Assembly: GCF_015351235.1 (NCBI RefSeq)
Contig: NZ_JADKSJ010000001.1
Location: 248,001 to 312,000 of the forward strand
Reading direction: 5' to 3'
Length of the DNA: 64,000 nucleotides
Source of the DNA: Plantibacter sp. VKM Ac-2880
Lineage (GTDB): Bacteria > Actinomycetota > Actinomycetes > Actinomycetales > Microbacteriaceae
Positions 33,369 to 41,520 of the stretch are shown here, in pieces. The notes below the pieces were generated by a model that worked only from the letters and a program-made list of their open reading frames with translations, searched no databases and had not been told where the DNA came from. Position 1 is the first letter of the stretch. Each line of letters opens with the position of its first letter. The position numbers and the translations under genes were made by a program.

Positions 33369-35453
33369 TCAGCTGCGGGGTGCATGCGTCGCGTCGGCTC
33401 CGTCCGCGGGCACGGTCTCGTCGGCCGCCGACGCCTGCTCGCCACCACGGAACTGCGTGCGGTACAGCTCGGCATACGCGCCGTCGACCTCGAGCAGCTG
33501 CGCGTGCGAGCCCTGCTCGACGATGCGACCGTTCTCCATCACGAGGATCGTGTCGGCGTCGCGGATCGTCGAGAGCCGGTGGGCGATCACGAAGGACGTC
33601 CGGTCGCTCCGCAGCGCCGCCATCGCGTGCTGCACGAGGAGCTCCGTGCGGGTGTCGACGGACGACGTCGCCTCATCGAGGATGAGGAGTTTCGGCTTCG
33701 CGATGAACGCACGGGCGATCGTGATGAGCTGCCGCTCACCCGCCGACACGCTGCCGCCGTCGGCGTCGAGGACGGTGTCGTAGCCGTCGGGCAGCTGCCG
33801 CACGAAGCGGTCCACCATCGTCGCCTCGGCCGCTTCGACGACCTCCTCGTCGCTCGCGTCGAGTCGGCCGTACCGGATGTTCTCTCGGATGGTGCCATCG
33901 AACAGCCAGGCGTCCTGCAGGACCATGCCGACCTGTGACCGCAGCTCGGCACGCGTCAGCGCGGTGATGTCGACGCCGTCGAGGAGGATGCGCCCCCCGG
34001 TCAGCTCGTAGAACCGCATCACCAGGTTGACGAGCGTCGTCTTGCCGGCGCCGGTCGGGCCGACGATCGCGACCGTCTGACCTGGCTGGGCGGAGAGGGA
34101 GAGATCCTCGATGAGGGGCTTCTCGGCGTCGTAGCTGAAGGAGACGCCGTCGAACTCGACGTGGCCGTCGGTGTGCTCGGGCAGGTGCGCCGTCGCCGTC
34201 TCCGGGTCCTGTTCCTCGGCGTCGAGCAGCTCGAAGGTGCGCTCGGCGGAGGCGACGCCGGACTGCAACTGGTTCGCCATGCCGGCGATCTGGCCGAGCG
34301 GCTGCGAGAACTCGCGCGAGTACTGGATGAACGCGGTCGCGTCGCCGAGCGTCATCTGCCCAGACGCGACGCGCAGCCCGCCGACCACGGCGATGAGCAC
34401 GTACGACAGGTAGGAAACGAAGGTCATCGCCGGCATGATCATGCCGGACACGAACTGCGCGCCGAATGCGGCCGAGAAGAGCTTCTCGTTGCGCTCGTCG
34501 AACTCGGCGAGCATCTCCTTGTCGCGACCGAACACGCGGACCAGCTCGAGGCCGGAGAACGACTCCTCGATGTGCCCGTTGAGCGAACCGGTGTTCTTCC
34601 ACTGCGCGGTGAACAGCTTCTGCGAGCGGGAGCCGATGACCCCGGCGATCAACGCCGACAGCGGCAGGGCGATGAGCGCGATGAGGGCGAGCTGCCACGA
34701 CACGATGAACATCATCGCCGTGATGCCGAGGACGGTGAGCGCCGACTGGACGAGCTGCGAGAACGCCTGCTGGAGCGCCGTCTGGATGTTGTCGACGTCG
34801 TTCGTGACGCGCGACATGAGGTCGCCGCGCTGGCGGGTGTCGAAGTAGCTGAGCGGGAGGCGGTTGAGCTTCCGCTCGATGTCCTGGCGGAGGTTGTAGA
34901 CGACCCGCATGACGAGGCCGTTGAGGATGTAGCCCTGCGCCCAGTTGAGGATCGAGGCGATGACGTACATGGCGAGCACGATGATGATGAGCCGGCCGAG
35001 CAGGGTGAAGTCGATGCCCTGACCGGGTGTGATGTCGGACTTCACGAGCATGTCGGCGTACTGGTCGTTGCCGGAGGCCCGCGCTTCGTCGACGATCTGG
35101 TCGAGCGGCACACCCGTCGGCAACTGCGAGCCGATGACGCCGTTGAAGATCGCGTCCATCGCGAGCCCGAGGATCTTCGGTGCGATGACGGTGAGGACGA
35201 CCGACAGCACGACGAGTCCCACGACGAGGCTCATCTTCAGCTTCTCGGGGGCGAGCAGTCCGACGAGCCGCTTCGCGGACGGCCAGAACTGCTCGGCCTT
35301 CTTCGAGGGGGTGCCACCGAACATGTCGCCGTCGGCCTCGCTCGGCGTGAACTCCGGCGAGAGGGCTTCCTCTTCGACGGCGTTCAGCTCGGGAGCTTGC
35401 GCGGTGTCCTTCGACGCGCCGGAGGAGCGCTTGTCTCGTGGTGAACGGGCCAT
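33369..35453 (-). CDS. ABC exporter, permease-ATPase subunit 2
   Basis: A 694-aa half-transporter. A soluble N-terminal extension of about 80 residues precedes the six-helix ABC exporter domain. In the NBD, Walker A is GPTGAGKTTLVN, the signature is SVSAGERQL (variant of LSGGQ) and Walker B is LLILDEATSSVD with the catalytic Glu. The gene follows the first subunit after 2 nt, and the pair forms a heterodimeric drug or lipid exporter. This subunit carries the intact catalytic Glu while its partner has Asp. The gene ends at the hairpin at 33319. Confidence 0.9.
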   Translation of the reverse strand: MARSPRDKRSSGASKDTAQAPELNAVEEEALSPEFTPSEADGDMFGGTPSKKAEQFWPSAKRLVGLLAPEKLKMSLVVGLVVLSVVLTVIAPKILGLAMDAIFNGVIGSQLPTGVPLDQIVDEARASGNDQYADMLVKSDITPGQGIDFTLLGRLIIIVLAMYVIASILNWAQGYILNGLVMRVVYNLRQDIERKLNRLPLSYFDTRQRGDLMSRVTNDVDNIQTALQQAFSQLVQSALTVLGITAMMFIVSWQLALIALIALPLSALIAGVIGSRSQKLFTAQWKNTGSLNGHIEESFSGLELVRVFGRDKEMLAEFDERNEKLFSAAFGAQFVSGMIMPAMTFVSYLSYVLIAVVGGLRVASGQMTLGDATAFIQYSREFSQPLGQIAGMANQLQSGVASAERTFELLDAEEQDPETATAHLPEHTDGHVEFDGVSFSYDAEKPLIEDLSLSAQPGQTVAIVGPTGAGKTTLVNLVMRFYELTGGRILLDGVDITALTRAELRSQVGMVLQDAWLFDGTIRENIRYGRLDASDEEVVEAAEATMVDRFVRQLPDGYDTVLDADGGSVSAGERQLITIARAFIAKPKLLILDEATSSVDTRTELLVQHAMAALRSDRTSFVIAHRLSTIRDADTILVMENGRIVEQGSHAQLLEVDGAYAELYRTQFRGGEQASAADETVPADGADATHAPRS

Positions 35454-35455
35454 GA

Positions 35456-37192
35456 TCACGCCACCCCTTCCACAGCGAGCTGCGATTGGACGATCTCGCG
35501 ATACGTCTCGTTGGATTCGATGAGGTCGTCGTGGGTGCCGCGGCCGACGATGCCGCCGTCGTCCATGACGATGATGTGGTCGGCCTCGCGGATCGTGGCG
35601 ATCCGCTGGGCGACGATGATGACGGTCGCGTCGGCGGTGCTCTCGCCGAGGGCCGCGCGGAGGCGGGCGTCGGTCGAGACGTCGAGGGCCGAGAAGGAGT
35701 CGTCGAACAGGTAGACCCGGGGCTTCGCGACGAGGGCGCGCGCGATGCAGAGGCGCTGCCGCTGACCGCCGGAGACGTTCGTACCACCCTGTGCGACGCC
35801 GTCGTTCAGCATCTTCGGCTTCGCGCGGACGAAGTCCTCGGCCTGGGCGACCTCGAGTGCGCTCCACAGTTCCTCGTCGGTGGCGTCGGGGCGGCCGAAG
35901 CGGAGGTTCGACGCGATCGTGCCGGAGAAGAGGTAGGGCTTCTGCGGCACGATGCCGACCACGCCGGCGATCTGCTGCCGGGTGAGCTGCGAGACGGGCA
36001 CCCCGTCGATCGTGACGTGTCCCTGCTGCGGGTCGTAGAGGCGGGGGATGAGCGACAGCAGGGTCGTCTTGCCGGAACCGGTGGATCCCACGATCGCCGT
36101 GGTCTTGCCGGGTTCGGCCGTGAAGGTGATGTTCGACAGCACGGGGCGCTCGGCCCCCGGGTATCCGAAGGTGACGCCGGTGAACTCGACGCGACCGACC
36201 GACGGCACGCGGATGTCGGTGCTCGTCGGGACGGCGAGGCTCGGTTCGGTGTCGAGGACGCTCTGGATGCGCTCGGCGCAGACGACGGCGCGCGGGATCA
36301 TCATCACCATGAACACGCCCATCATCACCGAGGTGAGGATCTGGAGCAGGTACTGGAGGAAGGCGGTGAGCGAGCCGACCTGCATCTGTCCGGCGTCCAC
36401 CCGGTGGCCACCGAACCACAGCACGGCCGCGGTGGCGAGGTGGAGGACCATCATGATGACGGGGAACATGAGTACGAAGATGTTGCCGACCTTGACCGAC
36501 ACCCGGGTGAGGGACTCGTTGGCCCGGTTGTAGCGCTCGGACTCGAACGGCTCGCGGACGAAGGCGCGGACGACGCGGATGCCGATGATCTGCTCACGCA
36601 GGACGCTGTTGATGCCGTCGATGCGGTCTTGCATCTGCCGGAACAGGGGCATGAGCAGGTAGACGAGGAAGCCGACGATGATGAACAGCACGGGCACCGA
36701 CACCCACACGAGCCAGGAGAGCCCGGCATCCTCGCGGAGGGCCATGATGATGCCGCCGACGCACATGATCGGTGCGGACACCATGAAGTTGAGGGTCATG
36801 AGCACGAGCATCTGCACCTGCTGCACGTCGTTCGTGCCGCGCGTGATGAGCGTCGCGCTGCCGAACCCGCTGATCTCGAGCGCGCCGAGCGAGTCGACCT
36901 TGCGGTAGAACTCGCGGCGCAGGTCGCGGCCGATCGCCATCGCGGTGCGGGCGCCGAAGTAGACGCCGCCGATGGCCGCGGCCACCTGGACGAGACAGAC
37001 GACCAGCATCGTCATGCCCGTGGACCAGATGAAGTCGGTGTCGCCCCGCGAGACGCCCTGATCGATGATCTGCGCGTTCAGGCTGGGGAGGTAGAGGGCC
37101 GCGATCGTCGAGACGAGTTGCAGCACGAAGACCGCGACGACCCACGCCGCGTACGGCTTGGCGTGTCGGAGCGCGAGGGCGAGGAGGGCCAT
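35456..37192 (-). CDS. ABC exporter, permease-ATPase subunit 1
   Basis: A 578-aa half-transporter: six TM helices (AWVVAVFVLQLVSTIAALYL first) and a C-terminal NBD with Walker A GSTGSGKTTLLS, signature NVSGGQRQRL and Walker B VYLFDDSFSALD. The residue after Walker B is Asp instead of the catalytic Glu, the mark of the degenerate site in heterodimeric exporters. Its partner is encoded 2 nt downstream. ATG 37192 has AGGAC six bases upstream. The substrate is probably a hydrophobic compound and is not known. Confidence 0.9.
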   Translation of the reverse strand: MALLALALRHAKPYAAWVVAVFVLQLVSTIAALYLPSLNAQIIDQGVSRGDTDFIWSTGMTMLVVCLVQVAAAIGGVYFGARTAMAIGRDLRREFYRKVDSLGALEISGFGSATLITRGTNDVQQVQMLVLMTLNFMVSAPIMCVGGIIMALREDAGLSWLVWVSVPVLFIIVGFLVYLLMPLFRQMQDRIDGINSVLREQIIGIRVVRAFVREPFESERYNRANESLTRVSVKVGNIFVLMFPVIMMVLHLATAAVLWFGGHRVDAGQMQVGSLTAFLQYLLQILTSVMMGVFMVMMIPRAVVCAERIQSVLDTEPSLAVPTSTDIRVPSVGRVEFTGVTFGYPGAERPVLSNITFTAEPGKTTAIVGSTGSGKTTLLSLIPRLYDPQQGHVTIDGVPVSQLTRQQIAGVVGIVPQKPYLFSGTIASNLRFGRPDATDEELWSALEVAQAEDFVRAKPKMLNDGVAQGGTNVSGGQRQRLCIARALVAKPRVYLFDDSFSALDVSTDARLRAALGESTADATVIIVAQRIATIREADHIIVMDDGGIVGRGTHDDLIESNETYREIVQSQLAVEGVA

Positions 37193-37413
37193 GTGAGGTC
37201 CTTTGACGTTTCGTGTCCGGTGCGCGGGAGGGCGCGCGGACGGAGGAGAGGTGGAGCCGGCCTGGCGAGGACGCCAGTACTCCCGGCGATGCACGGTCGG
37301 CGGGAGAGGGTGGTGCCCGTGTGACGATACTCCGCGCCGGTGACACCGTGGTGTCCTGGTTCGGAATCGTGATCATCGCCGACGCGACCACCCATCAGCG
37401 AGCGACGGTCCAG

Positions 37414-37441
37414 CATATATTCCAGACGACCAGTCCGCCAA
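37414..37441 (-). promoter_or_regulatory. Promoter for ABC exporter operon with long leader
   Basis: On the minus strand TTGGCG (37441-37436) and TATATG (37419-37414) are 16 nt apart. This local AT-rich patch lies about 215 nt upstream of ATG 37192. The 272-nt gap (37193-37464) has no credible gene; it would be mostly untranslated leader. Confidence 0.45.
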
Positions 37442-37464
37442 TCGACGGGTTCGAGCGGCTCGGC

Positions 37465-39030
37465 TCAGTCGACGCCCACGGTGATGGTGTGCCAGCCCTC
37501 GGCGCCGTTCGGGACCACGTCGACGGGGGTCTCGCTCTGCGTCTTCCCGCTCGCGTCGGTGGCTCGGACGGCGATGGTGTGGTCGCCGGCCGGGGCGTCC
37601 CACTCGAGCACCCATTGCACCCAGGTGTCGTCGGAGATGGCTGAGGCGAGTGTCGTGTCGACCCAGTCGCCGTCGTCGATCCGCACCTGGACGCGTTCGA
37701 CACCGGTGTGCGGGGCCCAGGCGACACCGGCGACGGCGACGGTGCCAGCCGTGACCCGTCCGCCGTCGCGGGGCACGTCGATGCGCGACTCCGTCTTGAT
37801 CGGTCCGCGCTCGGACCAGCCGCGATCGGTCCAGTAGGCGCGGGCGTCGGCGTAGCGGGTGACCTCCAGCTCGACGACCCACTTCGTGGCGGAGACGTAG
37901 CCGTAGAGGCCGGGGACCACCATGCGTACGGGGAAGCCGTGCTGCAGTGGCAGCGGCTCGCCGTTCATCCCGACGGCGAGGAGGCTGTCACGGTTCTCGT
38001 CCTGCAGCACCTCGAGCGGAGTCCCAGCCGTGAAGCCGTCGATGCTCCGCGACAGGACCATGTCGGCGCCGGCCAGCGGTTTGGCGCGGGCGAGCAGCTC
38101 GCGGATGGGGTGGCCGAGCCACAGCGCGTTGCCGATGAGGTCGCCGCCGACGGGGTTGGAGACGCACGTCAGCGTGATGATCGACTCCTGCAGGGGGAGG
38201 GCCAACAGCTCCGCGAAGTCGATCTCGAGTTCCTGCTCGACCATGCCGGTGATCTTGAGGCTCCACGTCGAGGGGTCGACGTTCGGCACCTGCAGGGCGG
38301 TGTCGATCCGGTAGAAGGAGTCGTTGGCCGACACGACCGGGGTGAGTCCGTCGATACCGAGTTCCGCTCCGGCCGGGACCGGCGGTGCGGCGACGGCGGC
38401 CTTCGGGAGCTTCAGCGCCTTCCGGATGGTCTCCACGGCGACGGCTCCGGCCGACGCCACGCGGGCGCCGACGCCGACGACGAGGGCGCCGACCGCCGTG
38501 CCGCCGAGCAGCACGAGGAATGATCGCCGGGGGAGTTCTGTGCGGGAGGCGCCCACGACCGGGCGGGCGGCGTCCGCGAGCGTCGCGTCGTCCCAGGTGC
38601 GGAGGCGGGCCACGAGGAGACGCAGGATCAGGATGCCGACCGCCGTGCCGACGATGCTCGGGAACGCCCAGTCGAGCCCGGCGTCCGCGCGGGTGATCGC
38701 CGCGACGACCGCGACGCCGCCGACCAGCGCGAGCGCGAGACAGCCGACGACCGGGCGGCGCTCCTCGAGGACGCCGATGCCGACCGCGAGTGCCGCGACC
38801 AGGACACCGAGCACGATGAGCAGCACGAGCTTGTCGTTCGTGCCGAACAGGGCGATGACGAGGTCCTTCACCCAGCCGGGCACGAGGTCGATGACGAGGG
38901 AGCCGACCGCGAGGAGCGGCGAACTCGCCGGCGCCACGAACGCTGCGACGGCCTCGGCCGACCCGAGGGTGGCGACGGCTGCGACGATGCCGGACGCGCC
39001 GGCGAGCAGGGTACGACGGCGAGGCTCCAT
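37465..39030 (-). CDS. Membrane-anchored molybdopterin-dependent oxidoreductase
   Basis: A 521-aa protein. Five or so N-terminal TM helices are followed by a twin-Arg-like segment (PRRSFLVLLGGTAVGAL) and then the sulfite-oxidase-type Moco domain. The molybdenum-ligand Cys is in IITLTCVSNPVGG. The C-terminal about 110 residues form the Mo-co dimerisation domain (PRDGGRVTAGTVAVAGVAWA). It probably oxidises or reduces an unknown substrate outside the membrane. ATG 39030 is seven bases after TAGCAT (39038-39043); an ATG at 39039 would overlap that hexamer. It is divergent from moaA. Confidence 0.88.
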   Translation of the reverse strand: MEPRRRTLLAGASGIVAAVATLGSAEAVAAFVAPASSPLLAVGSLVIDLVPGWVKDLVIALFGTNDKLVLLIVLGVLVAALAVGIGVLEERRPVVGCLALALVGGVAVVAAITRADAGLDWAFPSIVGTAVGILILRLLVARLRTWDDATLADAARPVVGASRTELPRRSFLVLLGGTAVGALVVGVGARVASAGAVAVETIRKALKLPKAAVAAPPVPAGAELGIDGLTPVVSANDSFYRIDTALQVPNVDPSTWSLKITGMVEQELEIDFAELLALPLQESIITLTCVSNPVGGDLIGNALWLGHPIRELLARAKPLAGADMVLSRSIDGFTAGTPLEVLQDENRDSLLAVGMNGEPLPLQHGFPVRMVVPGLYGYVSATKWVVELEVTRYADARAYWTDRGWSERGPIKTESRIDVPRDGGRVTAGTVAVAGVAWAPHTGVERVQVRIDDGDWVDTTLASAISDDTWVQWVLEWDAPAGDHTIAVRATDASGKTQSETPVDVVPNGAEGWHTITVGVD

Positions 39031-39108
39031 GCCCGTCATGCTACGCGCGCCCGCTGGGCATTCCTCCCGGAACCGGCCCTAGAGGGGTGACTCGGGCGCC
39101 CATGCCCG

Positions 39109-39114
39109 TAGCCT
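39109..39114 (+). promoter_or_regulatory. -10 hexamer TAGCCT of moaA
   Basis: TAGCCT ends six bases before ATG 39121. The spacer is GGGGGG, too close to the start to be a Shine-Dalgarno. Confidence 0.4.
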
Positions 39115-39120
39115 GGGGGG

Positions 39121-40188
39121 ATGACCGCAGTCGGGCTCGGAATCCCTCGTATCGGGTCGCCACTCAGGCGTATCCCGGACGCTGCCGGACGCCCCGACGT
39201 CGACGGCCTCATCGACCGCTTCGGCCGCGTCGCTCGCGACCTCCGAGTGTCGATCACGGAGAAGTGCTCCCTGCGATGCACCTACTGCATGCCGGAGCAG
39301 GGGCTCCCGGCGATCGCTCGCGAGGACCTCCTCACACCGACGGAGATCGGTCGCCTCGTCGAGATCGCCGTCCGCGACCTCGGCGTGCACGACATCCGCT
39401 TCACCGGTGGCGAGCCGCTCATGCGACCCGACCTCGCCGAGATCATCTCCCGCAGTTCCGCCGTGGCCGGCGACGCGTCGATCTCCATGACCACGAACGG
39501 CATCGGCCTCGACAAGCGGGTCGACGAGCTCGTCGCCGCGGGGCTCACGCGCGTGAACATCTCGCTCGACACCGTCGACCGCGACCACTTCGCGCGGCTC
39601 ACCCGTCGCGACCGTCTCCCCGCGGTGCTCGCCGGGATCGAGGCCGCCAAGCGGGCCGGGCTGACGCCGCTGAAGATCAACGCGGTCCTCATGCGCGACA
39701 CCCTCGACGGGGCGGTCGCCCTGCTGTCCTGGGCCATCGAGAACGGGTGCCGGCTCCGGTTCATCGAGCAGATGCCGCTCGACGCCGACGAGCAATGGGT
39801 GCGCGAGAACATGGTCGACGCGGCCGAGCTGCTCGACGTGCTCGGCTCGCGGTTCACGTTGACGGCCCCGCACCGCGAAGACCCGTCGGCTCCGGCCGAG
39901 GAGTGGCTCGTCGACGGCGGCCCGGCGACGGTGGGCATCATCGCCTCGGTCACGCGCTCGTTCTGCGACGATTGCGACCGCACGCGGCTCACCGCCGAGG
40001 GCACGATCCGGTCCTGCCTCTTCGGCGACGACGAGACCGACCTCCGCGGCATGCTGCGCTCGGGCGTCGAGGACGTCGAGATCGCCGACCGCTGGCGCGC
40101 CGCCATGTGGCACAAGCAGGCCGGGCACCGCATCGCGTCGGCCGACTTCGTCCGCCCGGAGCGGAGCATGGGGGCGATCGGTGGCTGA
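39121..40188 (+). CDS. moaA: GTP 3',8-cyclase
   Basis: A 355-aa radical-SAM enzyme for the first step of molybdenum-cofactor synthesis (GTP to 3',8-cyclo-GTP). The N-terminal cluster is C49-x3-C53-x2-C56 in [16 protein letters not shown]. The C-terminal cluster is in [20 protein letters not shown]. The protein ends in Gly-Gly, as functional MoaA does. [12 protein letters not shown] is the SAM-binding GGE motif. It overlaps moaD by 8 nt. The remaining moa/moe genes lie 6 kb away on the other strand. Confidence 0.96.
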   Translation: MTAVGLGIPRIGSPLRRIPDAAGRPDVDGLIDRFGRVARDLRVSITEKCSLRCTYCMPEQGLPAIAREDLLTPTEIGRLVEIAVRDLGVHDIRFTGGEPLMRPDLAEIISRSSAVAGDASISMTTNGIGLDKRVDELVAAGLTRVNISLDTVDRDHFARLTRRDRLPAVLAGIEAAKRAGLTPLKINAVLMRDTLDGAVALLSWAIENGCRLRFIEQMPLDADEQWVRENMVDAAELLDVLGSRFTLTAPHREDPSAPAEEWLVDGGPATVGIIASVTRSFCDDCDRTRLTAEGTIRSCLFGDDETDLRGMLRSGVEDVEIADRWRAAMWHKQAGHRIASADFVRPERSMGAIGG

Positions 40189-40438
40189 GACGACGACCCA
40201 GCAGGTGCTCGTCCGCTACTTCGCCGCGGCCGAGGAGGCCGCCGGTGTCCCGGAGGAGTCCTTCCCCGCCGTGGCGACGGTGGGCGAGCTGAAGTCGGTG
40301 CTGTCGGAACGCTACGGCGACGCGATGGTGCGGGTGCTCGCGTCGGGGTCGTTCCTCGTCGACGGGGTCGTCAGTCGCGACGACGAACGTCCGCTCGGTG
40401 CACGCGTGGACGTGCTGCCGCCGTTCGCCGGCGGCTAG
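40181..40438 (+). CDS. moaD: Molybdopterin synthase sulfur-carrier subunit
   Basis: An 85-aa beta-grasp protein ending FAGG; the C-terminal Gly-Gly is adenylated by MoeB and thiocarboxylated. It starts with GTG 40181 inside the moaA stop region (8-nt overlap), so translation is coupled. [17 protein letters not shown] and [10 protein letters not shown] are typical of the family. Its partner MoaE is encoded at 46279 on the other strand. The stop overlaps the convergent BLUF gene's stop by four bases. Confidence 0.93.
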   Translation: MAETTTQQVLVRYFAAAEEAAGVPEESFPAVATVGELKSVLSERYGDAMVRVLASGSFLVDGVVSRDDERPLGARVDVLPPFAGG

Positions 40439-40908
40439 GAGGGCGACGCCTCCGAGGGGCCGCGATCCGAGCCCGCACGGGCGGCCCGCTGTTGGAACCA
40501 TCGGACGACGCTCCGGATGCGGTGGTGTTTCGCCGTGGCGTCCTCGCGGTCGTCACCGGGCTCGTCGTATCCCGGGATCGGTCCGTCCGGATAGTCGGCG
40601 AGCCGTTCGGAGCGCATCGTCCAGTCGGGGAAGCGGCGGTAGGGGATCTCCTCCTCGAGCAGGATCCGCATGTCGCGGTGCCTCCGGTCCCTCAGCAGCT
40701 TCGCCAGCACGTCCTGGACGACCACCCGAGGGCCCTCGATGACCTGGAAGAAGTCGTCGGCCTTCACGGCGAGCATCCCGGTCAGGCCCGAGCGCTCATT
40801 GTTCTCGCGCGATTGTCGGAGCAGTGCGTCCAGAGCCGGCCGGGTCAACGGGGCGGAGGAGGTGCTCACGTACGTGACGGAGAGCAACGCGGTTTCGGGC
40901 TGCGTCAT
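40435..40908 (-). CDS. BLUF-domain blue-light sensor
   Basis: A 157-aa single-domain BLUF photoreceptor. All residues that hold the flavin and carry out the photoswitch are present: Y13, N37, Q55, W96 and M98. Each is offset by exactly eight from AppA Y21, N45, Q63, W104 and M106. Typical strings are SRENNERSGLTGMLAV, FFQVIEGP and DRRHRDM. A charged C-terminal tail of about 55 residues has no known output domain. TAAGGT eight bases before ATG 40908 suggests its own promoter. It probably signals by protein-protein contact; the partner is unknown. Confidence 0.93.
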   Translation of the reverse strand: MTQPETALLSVTYVSTSSAPLTRPALDALLRQSRENNERSGLTGMLAVKADDFFQVIEGPRVVVQDVLAKLLRDRRHRDMRILLEEEIPYRRFPDWTMRSERLADYPDGPIPGYDEPGDDREDATAKHHRIRSVVRWFQQRAARAGSDRGPSEASPS

Positions 40909-40942
40909 ACTCCGCGACCTTACACGCCAGGTGTCGAATAGG

Positions 40943-41485
40943 TCACCGGGTTGCGTGCCATGCGCGGCGAGCCACCGCCGCCGATCGGAACGCCAGGACG
41001 AGCGAGGCGATCGCGCCGACGACGGTGGTCAGGAAGGCCACGAACGCGAGCATCTGGAGGAGTTCGCCGACCGACGACGATCGGCCGATGTACGGCGGGA
41101 TCTCGTCCGACACGGTGTTCCCGATCCCGAAACCGGCGAAGAACATGGCCAGGAGTCCCAGCCAGACGAGCATCGATCCGAGGGTGGCGACGTGGACCCA
41201 GTGGGTGCCGAGGCGCCCGCGCCAGCCGAAGGACGTGAACACCAGGATGGCGGTGAGGCCGAGGAGGAACGCGACCGCGACGCCGACGAGACCGACGGCG
41301 AGGGCGGTCGGGCTGAAGACGCCGTAGATGGCCTCGAGGCCGTACGAGTCGTCCGTCATCGCGAGCGGTGCCCAGATGAGCTCCTCGATGGGTGCCAGCA
41401 CCAGCATCACCGTCGCGGCGACCGCCGAGACGATCACGGCGATGCGCTGCGGGCGGAGGTCGCGGCGTGCGTCGGGCGTCTGCAT
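40943..41485 (-). CDS. Four-helix membrane protein of unknown function
   Basis: A 180-aa protein with hydrophobic helices near 16-38, 57-84, 100-120 and 140-165. No motif is recognised. ATG 41485 lies seven bases after TAGCGT (41493-41498); GTG 41494 overlaps that hexamer and is less likely. It lies between a UvrA-like gene (27-nt gap) and the BLUF sensor (35-nt gap), all in one direction. A functional tie to light sensing is possible but unproven. Confidence 0.7.
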   Translation of the reverse strand: MQTPDARRDLRPQRIAVIVSAVAATVMLVLAPIEELIWAPLAMTDDSYGLEAIYGVFSPTALAVGLVGVAVAFLLGLTAILVFTSFGWRGRLGTHWVHVATLGSMLVWLGLLAMFFAGFGIGNTVSDEIPPYIGRSSSVGELLQMLAFVAFLTTVVGAIASLVLAFRSAAVARRAWHATR

Positions 41486-41520
41486 GGACTCCACGCTAGG
41501 CGCTCGACGACGTCAGGGCG

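Noticed and set aside
35454-36419. N-terminal extension of the second ABC subunit to over 1000 residues
   Set aside because: It is an out-of-frame shadow of the first subunit; ATG 35453 lies two bases after that subunit's stop.
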